Source: Pseudomonadota bacterium
GTDB taxonomy: Bacteria > Pseudomonadota > Gammaproteobacteria > Enterobacterales > Enterobacteriaceae
Length of the DNA stretch: 10,915 nucleotides
Direction: 5' to 3'
Assembly: GCA_023425455.1 (NCBI GenBank)
Contig: JAFACP010000213.1
Span: forward strand, 1 to 10,915
How positions within the stretch are numbered: position 1 is the first letter of the stretch; each line of letters begins with the position of its first letter. Shown here one piece after another: positions 6,639 through 10,915 of the stretch. The translations under genes and the position numbers were made by a program. The notes below the pieces were generated by a model. That model ran no database searches, was not told where the DNA came from, and saw nothing but the letters and a program-made list of their open reading frames with translations.

Positions 6639-9600
6639 ATGAAAGCGCTATATCCGCTATGGGGGCTACTGGCATTAAGCCAGTCACTTTTCGCGGCACC
6701 GTTGTCGCCAGCAGATCGCAGCAGCATTGAACAACAGCAGCAGCAATTGCTGCTGCAGAACCAACAGCAGCGTGACTCTCTGGAACGCGCCGTGCCGCTC
6801 GCCCGCCCCTCTCAGCCTGAACAGCCTGCACCGACGTCCGGTCCATGTTTTACCGTCAGCCGTATCGTGCTTGATGGCTCCACGCTCATTGATACCCGCA
6901 GTCAGCAGAAATTAGTCGCGTCATGGCTGAACCAGTGCCTGAATATCGCGCGCATAAACGAACTCACCGAACGCATCTCCGACTGGTATATCAGCAGAGG
7001 CTATATCACCAGCCGCGCTTTTCTGACCGAACAGGATTTACGTTCCGGGGCGTTGCATTTAGCCATTCTTGAAGGAAAGCTCGAGACAATCCGCATGGAC
7101 GGCGCGCCTGAGCGTGAGCTGAAAATGACGTTTCCGGGTCTTGAGGGGAAAATACTTAACCTGCGCGATATTGAACAGGGCATGGAGCAGATTAACCGCA
7201 CGCGCACCACGCCGGTACAGATTGAAATATTACCGGGCACGCAGCAGGGCTGGTCGGTGGTGCACCTTACCGCCACGCCGGAATTCCCGCTTTCTGCATC
7301 CGTCAGCGTTGATAACAGCGGACAAAAAAGCACCGGTGTCGGACAGATAAACGGCAGCCTTAGCGGAAACAATTTACTGGGCCTCGCCGACAGCTGGTTC
7401 GTCAGCGGCGGGCGCAGCAGCGCGTTTTCGAATGCCAAAGACGCGCAAAATTTTGCCGCAGGCGTCAGCGTGCCCTACGGCTACAGCCTGCTGGACTACA
7501 GCTACAGCTGGAACAACTACCTCAGCACCATCGATAATAACGGTTACCTCTGGCGCTCAAGCGGCGATAACGACCTGCTTCGCCGTAAAGAAACGTATGA
7601 GCAAAAGAAAAGTGGCCTGACGTTGTCCGTCTCGTCTGCCATTACCGATGCGGCAATGGCGGCGAATAATGCCATCAAGCGTGGCAGCGAAGTGAGCGAC
7701 GATCGTCTGAAGGCGCTTTATGGCGTAAAAGCCGCGCAGGATATGTGGGTTGCTGGCTCGGGAGCGGCTTCTGTGGCGGGTGGTGCTGCCGGAGGAGACA
7801 TGAATGCCGTTCGCGTTGAACTGAATGTCGGCTCCAGCAAAAGCACGTCCACTTCTGAACTGAAACAGAATGAAGTCCGCGGCAGTACCCTGACGGCGGG
7901 AGGCGACGTGAACATGGTCGCCACCGGGCAAAGCGGTACCAGCGGCGATTTACATATTACAGGCAGCGGCGTCACGGGGAATAACGTGACCCTGGTGGCA
8001 CAGAACGATCTGTTACTTGATGCCGCTGCCAACAATAGTGAGCAAAAAACCTCCAACAACAGCAGCGGCTGGGCTGCGGGCGTGCATGTCTCCATCGGGA
8101 ACGAAACCGGGATTGGCGTTCAGGCGAGCGGCTACCAGTCTAAAGGTGGCGATAACGGCAAAACGACTGAGTATGTGAACACCCGCGTTAACGCCCGTGA
8201 TGAGCTGAGCATGAGCAGCGGACGCGACACGGTCATTGCCGGTGCGCAGGCGCTGGGCGACAAAATTACGGCTGATGTGGGCCGCGACCTGCTGGTGAGC
8301 AGCCTCCAGGATACCGATGACTACAGCAGCTGGCAGAAGGATATCAGCGGCGGGGCCAGCTTTACGTTCGGCAGCATGTCGGGTTCCGCTTCACTCAGTA
8401 TCAGCAACAGTAAAACCAAAAGTGAGTATGCGAGCGTCGGGGAGCAGAGTGGCCTGTTTGCGGGGGATAAAGGCTTTGATATCACCGTTGGCAAACACAC
8501 GCAGCTGGATGGTGCCGTTATCGCCAGCACGGCGACGGCCGATAAAAACTCGCTGGATACAGGCACGTTCGGCTGGCGTGATATCAACAACAGCGCCGAA
8601 TACAGCTCAGACACAAAAGGTATCAGCGGCGGGTACGGTGGTGATAAGAAAGGCAGTGGCGGTGGTGCTATACCGATTATCGGCATCGGCGCACATGGTG
8701 ATGCGTCCGGCACAACCCATGCGGCGGTGGCTGATGGCACAATCACCATTCGTGACAAGGAGAATCAGCAGCAGGATGTGGCAGATCTGAGTCGCGATAC
8801 CGACAACGCCAATGGCCATATCGACAAGATCTTCGACAAAGAAAAAATCCAGGAGCAGCAGGAGTTGGCTGGTCTGTTCGGGCAGATGGCGAACCAGGCT
8901 GCGGGCGATATCGGCGCTAAAATGGGCTGGGGTGAGTACAGCGCAGAGAAAGCCGCGATTCACGGCGTTATTGGTGCGCTTCAGGCAAGCCTGGGCGGCG
9001 GAAATGCCCTGGCGGGCGGCGTGGCAGGCCTCAGTAGCGAAGCCTTTGGCAAAATGGTGATGGATTACCTGGGTAGCCACACCTCACTCGGCGAAAGTGA
9101 GAAAGGCGCAATTGTTCAGTGGGCCGCAGCGGTAAGCGGTGCCGCCGTCGGTGGCGTCATTGCCGGAACGAACGGGGCACAGTCGGGTGCGGCGGCCTCG
9201 GTGGATTCGGTGCGATGGAACTATCTCAATCATAAAGAGGCCGAGCGTAAGAAGCAGGTAGAACATCAGCTTGAAAGTTCTGATTTAACTGCGGAAGAAA
9301 GACAGTCGCTCCAGCAGGAATTGGTGGAGATTAATGCGACTGATAAAGCCCGCGATCAGCAAATTTTGGATGTGTGTACTCAGGGCAATAAGAGCAGCGC
9401 AGGCTGTGGGCAGCTGGTTGTACAGGCGCAGAAAGCGTTGGAAGGATATGACGACAGCGCGGCGGGCTACAGGTTGTCATACAAAGACATTTTCCCGCAG
9501 GACTACAGCAATGCCGCTGCCATCATGGAAGGCCTTGATTCTGGGAGCATCACGCGCGATGCGGCAATTAAGGGTATAGTTGATAGTACAGGTAAGAAGT

Positions 9601-10211
9601 GGGACGAAGTTGCTAAGGCCTATGATGATGCAATGCAGACGCATGCAATTGTAAGCATCATTGCAGGGATGAAAGGGGTTGATTCTGTTGTCCCAAAAAC
9701 AACTGTGGTTGAAACTGTTTCCGGCCAAAAAGTCACTATAAAAACAACCGGTAATGTATCTGAGGTGACTTATCCTGATGGAATTAGTTTCAAAATAAAC
9801 CAGCCAGCTCACCTTTCAACACTGGATGGGTATTCGCAGAAAAAAGGCATCAGTGGTGCGCACAATGCAGAGCAATTCTATGTAGCTGCAAAAGAATACA
9901 ATGTAAAAATTGTTAGTGAAACGCCTACTGAGACTAAGGGGATAACTCAAGTGACTTATCAGATTCCGTCCTATGATAGGGCCGGTAATGTGACGGGATA
10001 CAAAGCTGCAGAATTACCTAAAACTATATATGACCCTAAGATTTTTACCGACAGTAAAATGCTGGAGTTAGGGCAGCAAGCAGCCGCGAAAGGCTATGAA
10101 GCAGCGATGAAGCAGGGGCTGCAAGCATATGACGCTCAAGCGGGCGGTGTTAATTTTAGAGTATATATTGACAAAACTACCGGTATGGTTAACAACTTCC
10201 ATCCCCAGTGA
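6639..10211 (+). CDS. CdiB-CdiA in-frame fusion: truncated CDI transporter joined to the C-terminal part of the toxin exoprotein
   Basis: This single 1190-codon frame joins two different proteins. Residues 1-20 are a signal peptide and 25-50 a Gln-rich helix like the plug helix of two-partner transporters. A Pro-rich linker (51-68), POTRA domains (about 70-150 and 153-212) and the first barrel strands (about 213-310) complete the CdiB/ShlB-like part, which is normally 550-590 residues. Near residue 310 (bases 7566-7586) it changes to CdiA sequence: FHA-2-like Ser/Gly/Asn-rich repeats (about 320-700), an Ala/Gly-rich pretoxin region (about 740-857), V-R-W-N-Y-L-N-H at 858-865 where a VENN-type motif is expected, and the toxin end. 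The rest of the barrel and the CdiA TPS, FHA-1 and receptor-binding regions are missing. Normal CDI export is therefore not expected; the signal peptide might carry the product to the periplasm. The ATG has AGGA 6 bases upstream. A large deletion is the simplest explanation; a misassembly is the alternative. It can also be read as a pseudogene. Confidence 0.85.
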   Translation: MKALYPLWGLLALSQSLFAAPLSPADRSSIEQQQQQLLLQNQQQRDSLERAVPLARPSQPEQPAPTSGPCFTVSRIVLDGSTLIDTRSQQKLVASWLNQCLNIARINELTERISDWYISRGYITSRAFLTEQDLRSGALHLAILEGKLETIRMDGAPERELKMTFPGLEGKILNLRDIEQGMEQINRTRTTPVQIEILPGTQQGWSVVHLTATPEFPLSASVSVDNSGQKSTGVGQINGSLSGNNLLGLADSWFVSGGRSSAFSNAKDAQNFAAGVSVPYGYSLLDYSYSWNNYLSTIDNNGYLWRSSGDNDLLRRKETYEQKKSGLTLSVSSAITDAAMAANNAIKRGSEVSDDRLKALYGVKAAQDMWVAGSGAASVAGGAAGGDMNAVRVELNVGSSKSTSTSELKQNEVRGSTLTAGGDVNMVATGQSGTSGDLHITGSGVTGNNVTLVAQNDLLLDAAANNSEQKTSNNSSGWAAGVHVSIGNETGIGVQASGYQSKGGDNGKTTEYVNTRVNARDELSMSSGRDTVIAGAQALGDKITADVGRDLLVSSLQDTDDYSSWQKDISGGASFTFGSMSGSASLSISNSKTKSEYASVGEQSGLFAGDKGFDITVGKHTQLDGAVIASTATADKNSLDTGTFGWRDINNSAEYSSDTKGISGGYGGDKKGSGGGAIPIIGIGAHGDASGTTHAAVADGTITIRDKENQQQDVADLSRDTDNANGHIDKIFDKEKIQEQQELAGLFGQMANQAAGDIGAKMGWGEYSAEKAAIHGVIGALQASLGGGNALAGGVAGLSSEAFGKMVMDYLGSHTSLGESEKGAIVQWAAAVSGAAVGGVIAGTNGAQSGAAASVDSVRWNYLNHKEAERKKQVEHQLESSDLTAEERQSLQQELVEINATDKARDQQILDVCTQGNKSSAGCGQLVVQAQKALEGYDDSAAGYRLSYKDIFPQDYSNAAAIMEGLDSGSITRDAAIKGIVDSTGKKWDEVAKAYDDAMQTHAIVSIIAGMKGVDSVVPKTTVVETVSGQKVTIKTTGNVSEVTYPDGISFKINQPAHLSTLDGYSQKKGISGAHNAEQFYVAAKEYNVKIVSETPTETKGITQVTYQIPSYDRAGNVTGYKAAELPKTIYDPKIFTDSKMLELGQQAAAKGYEAAMKQGLQAYDAQAGGVNFRVYIDKTTGMVNNFHPQ
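9210..10208 (+). other. CdiA-CT module: pretoxin boundary, entry domain and EndoU-like toxin domain
   Basis: This is residues 858-1190 of the fusion. It follows the degenerate VENN position, with a charged helical segment (about 865-905) and a probable inner-membrane entry domain up to about 1045, which includes Cys913 and Cys923. The last 125 residues are the likely toxin. They carry K-G-I-S-G-A-H-N (His1075), G-I-T-Q-V-T-Y-Q-I-P (1101-1110), K-T-I-Y-D-P-K (1128-1134) and a closing G-V-N-F-R-V-Y...T-G-M-V-N-N-F-H-P. This order of a Gly-x-His motif, a K-T-x-[Y/F]-x-P segment and a final aromatic-Pro end resembles EndoU/BECR-fold RNase toxins. The assignment is from motif memory, not a search. 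Base composition becomes A+T-rich from about 9560, consistent with an exchanged toxin cassette. Confidence 0.55.
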
Positions 10212-10222
10212 AAGGTAAAAAA

Positions 10223-10597
10223 ATGGACAAGGAATTATTCGGACAACCATACGACAATAGTGATCCACACTGGATTATTAAGTCTTACTTTGATCGAATG
10301 TACGGAAGTGGATTATTTATTAAAGCGATTGGTTACATGGCCGAAAGAAATAGTTTTCATGTAGATGGTGCATACTGTAGCTTTCCTGATATGGGCAGTT
10401 GCTATGACGAAGAACATTTCGAAGGAGTGGAGTTTGCATATGGATACCCTCCAGAAGATAACGATACAATCGTTGTTAGCGAAAGTATTTGCTATAAATA
10501 TCTTGCAATTGCGTGCAAAAAGTATTTGAAGTTACATCCAGACGATAATTTAAAAGTCAATACTATTTTAAAACATTCACTGATTCATGAGAGTTAA
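10223..10597 (+). CDS. cdiI: Probable CDI immunity protein CdiI
   Basis: This small acidic, cytoplasmic-type protein of 124 residues has no signal peptide or membrane segment. It starts 11 bases after the toxin stop codon, the standard place for the cognate immunity gene, which binds and neutralises the CdiA toxin in the producing cell. Segments such as G-A-Y-C-S-F-P, F-E-G-V-E-F and a Y-L-K-L-H-P-D-D near the C-terminus resemble immunity proteins annotated for ribonuclease CDI toxins, as recalled. The ATG at 10223 is chosen because AAAGG (10211-10215) lies 7 bases upstream. An in-frame GTG at 10208 overlaps the toxin stop and has no ribosome site. Base composition is low (22 G+C in bases 10261-10320 by my count), unlike the upstream CdiA region. 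The frame is intact, suggesting that immunity may still be useful even if toxin delivery is lost. Confidence 0.8.
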   Translation: MDKELFGQPYDNSDPHWIIKSYFDRMYGSGLFIKAIGYMAERNSFHVDGAYCSFPDMGSCYDEEHFEGVEFAYGYPPEDNDTIVVSESICYKYLAIACKKYLKLHPDDNLKVNTILKHSLIHES

Positions 10598-10670
10598 TTG
10601 GTAACTATCTTAAGACTCGTTTACTCTGAGGAGAATCAGTGTCTTTGCTGAGTCGGCTGAAACCCATCTA

Positions 10671-10697
10671 GAAAAACTCCCGCCCTATCAGGGCGGG
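10671..10697 (-). terminator. Intrinsic terminator reading leftward
   Basis: A perfect 8-base G+C stem (CCCGCCCT, 10679-10686, with AGGGCGGG, 10690-10697) has a 3-base loop. On the minus strand it is followed by A-G-TTTTT-C, a textbook intrinsic terminator. It would stop transcription coming from the right, either from the transposase gene or from an older gene displaced by the insertion. The gap 10598-10670, between cdiI and this hairpin, shows no gene. Confidence 0.75.
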
Positions 10698-10698
10698 G

Positions 10699-10915
10699 GA
10701 GCCTGTCAGTAATTCTGTGTAACTGCCAGCGTATTAAAGGTGATCGCTCAGGCGGGCACCGAACTCGATAATAAAACGGCTCATCGCCAGCCGCCAGTTC
10801 TGGATCGGCATACTCCATTTTTTCGATGCATCCTTTATCGCCAGATAAATAACCTTCCGTACTGAGTCGTCTGTTGGGAACACTTTGCGCTTTTTGATAG
10901 CCGCACGGATAACAC
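10699..10915 (-). mobile_element. IS256-family insertion sequence, one end (rest outside window)
   Basis: The right part of the window holds the 3' end of a transposase gene plus 35 bases of trailing sequence. The probable terminal inverted repeat begins near 10699 (GAGCCTGTCAGTAATTCTGT and onward), because enterobacterial IS256-type elements end with an ACAGAATT-containing repeat as I recall. The other end is outside the window, so neither the inverted repeat nor a target duplication can be confirmed. Confidence 0.55.
10734..10915 (-). CDS. IS256-family (mutator-type) transposase, C-terminal 59 residues
   Basis: The frame enters from the right edge of the window and stops at 10734-10736. 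The visible 59 residues include K-K-R-K-V-F-P-T-D-D-S-V, then Y-L-A-I-K-D-A-S-K-K-W and P-I-Q-N-W, ending in I-I-E-F-G-A-R-L. These are the characteristic C-terminal segments of IS256/mutator DDE transposases, which cut and paste or copy the element. The catalytic DDE residues lie further upstream, outside the window. No frameshift is seen in the visible part. The terminator hairpin at 10671-10697 lies just downstream. Confidence 0.9.
   Translation of the reverse strand, partial: VIRAAIKKRKVFPTDDSVRKVIYLAIKDASKKWSMPIQNWRLAMSRFIIEFGARLSDHL

Noticed and set aside
8317..9080. Open frames on both strands within the CdiA part of the fusion
   Set aside because: They are shadows of the 1190-codon frame, which carries continuous CdiA-like sequence through this stretch.
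10208..10222. GTG start for cdiI overlapping the toxin stop codon
   Set aside because: No ribosome site precedes it, while the ATG at 10223 has AAAGG at a good distance.
10636..10818. 60-codon minus-strand frame over the insertion-sequence end
   Set aside because: It is out of frame with the clear transposase C-terminus and runs through the inverted repeat and the terminator hairpin.
1..10915. CRISPR array, rRNA or riboswitch
   Set aside because: No regularly spaced repeats, rRNA signatures or recognisable riboswitch cores were seen on either strand.

Overview
The window comes from an enterobacterial chromosome, most likely Enterobacter, Citrobacter, Salmonella or a close relative. Its left half is a Salmonella-type type 1 fimbrial (fim) cluster that ends at the tRNA gene argU. 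From memory, the FimH, FimF and FimZ proteins resemble the Salmonella/E. coli versions closely. I cannot fix the genus from this sequence alone.

Layout, left to right. (1) 1-2941, plus strand: the 3' part of the fimbrial usher gene (fimD), the tip adhesin fimH and the minor subunit fimF, packed as the end of one operon. (2) 2994-5889, minus strand: the response regulator fimZ, an 814-base A+T-rich non-coding stretch, then fimY and, upstream of it in the same transcript direction, a gene for a complete but divergent EAL-domain protein. Salmonella has fimW in this interval; no fimW is seen here. (3) 6105-6248: a strong promoter and argU, tRNA-Arg(UCU), a known integration site for mobile elements in enterobacteria. 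(4) 6249-6638: spacer with one small possible ORF. (5) 6639-10597: a rearranged contact-dependent inhibition (CDI) locus. One uninterrupted 1190-codon frame starts as the outer-membrane transporter CdiB (signal peptide, plug helix, POTRA domains, first barrel strands). It switches near residue 310 to the C-terminal part of the exoprotein CdiA (FHA-2-type repeats, pretoxin region, toxin). A small gene for a probable immunity protein, cdiI, follows. (6) 10671-10915, minus strand: a terminator-like hairpin and the end of an IS256-family insertion sequence cut by the window edge.

How the parts work together. The fim genes build and tip the pilus, and FimZ, FimY and the EAL protein are the expected regulators of that operon. 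The CDI locus looks like the result of a large in-frame deletion joining cdiB to cdiA. The fusion lacks most of the CdiB barrel and all of the CdiA secretion (TPS), FHA-1 and receptor-binding regions, so normal toxin export is not expected. The toxin and immunity module is intact. The toxin end resembles EndoU-type nuclease toxins and, with cdiI, is more A+T-rich than the rest, as expected for an exchangeable module. The fusion is the most unusual thing in the window.
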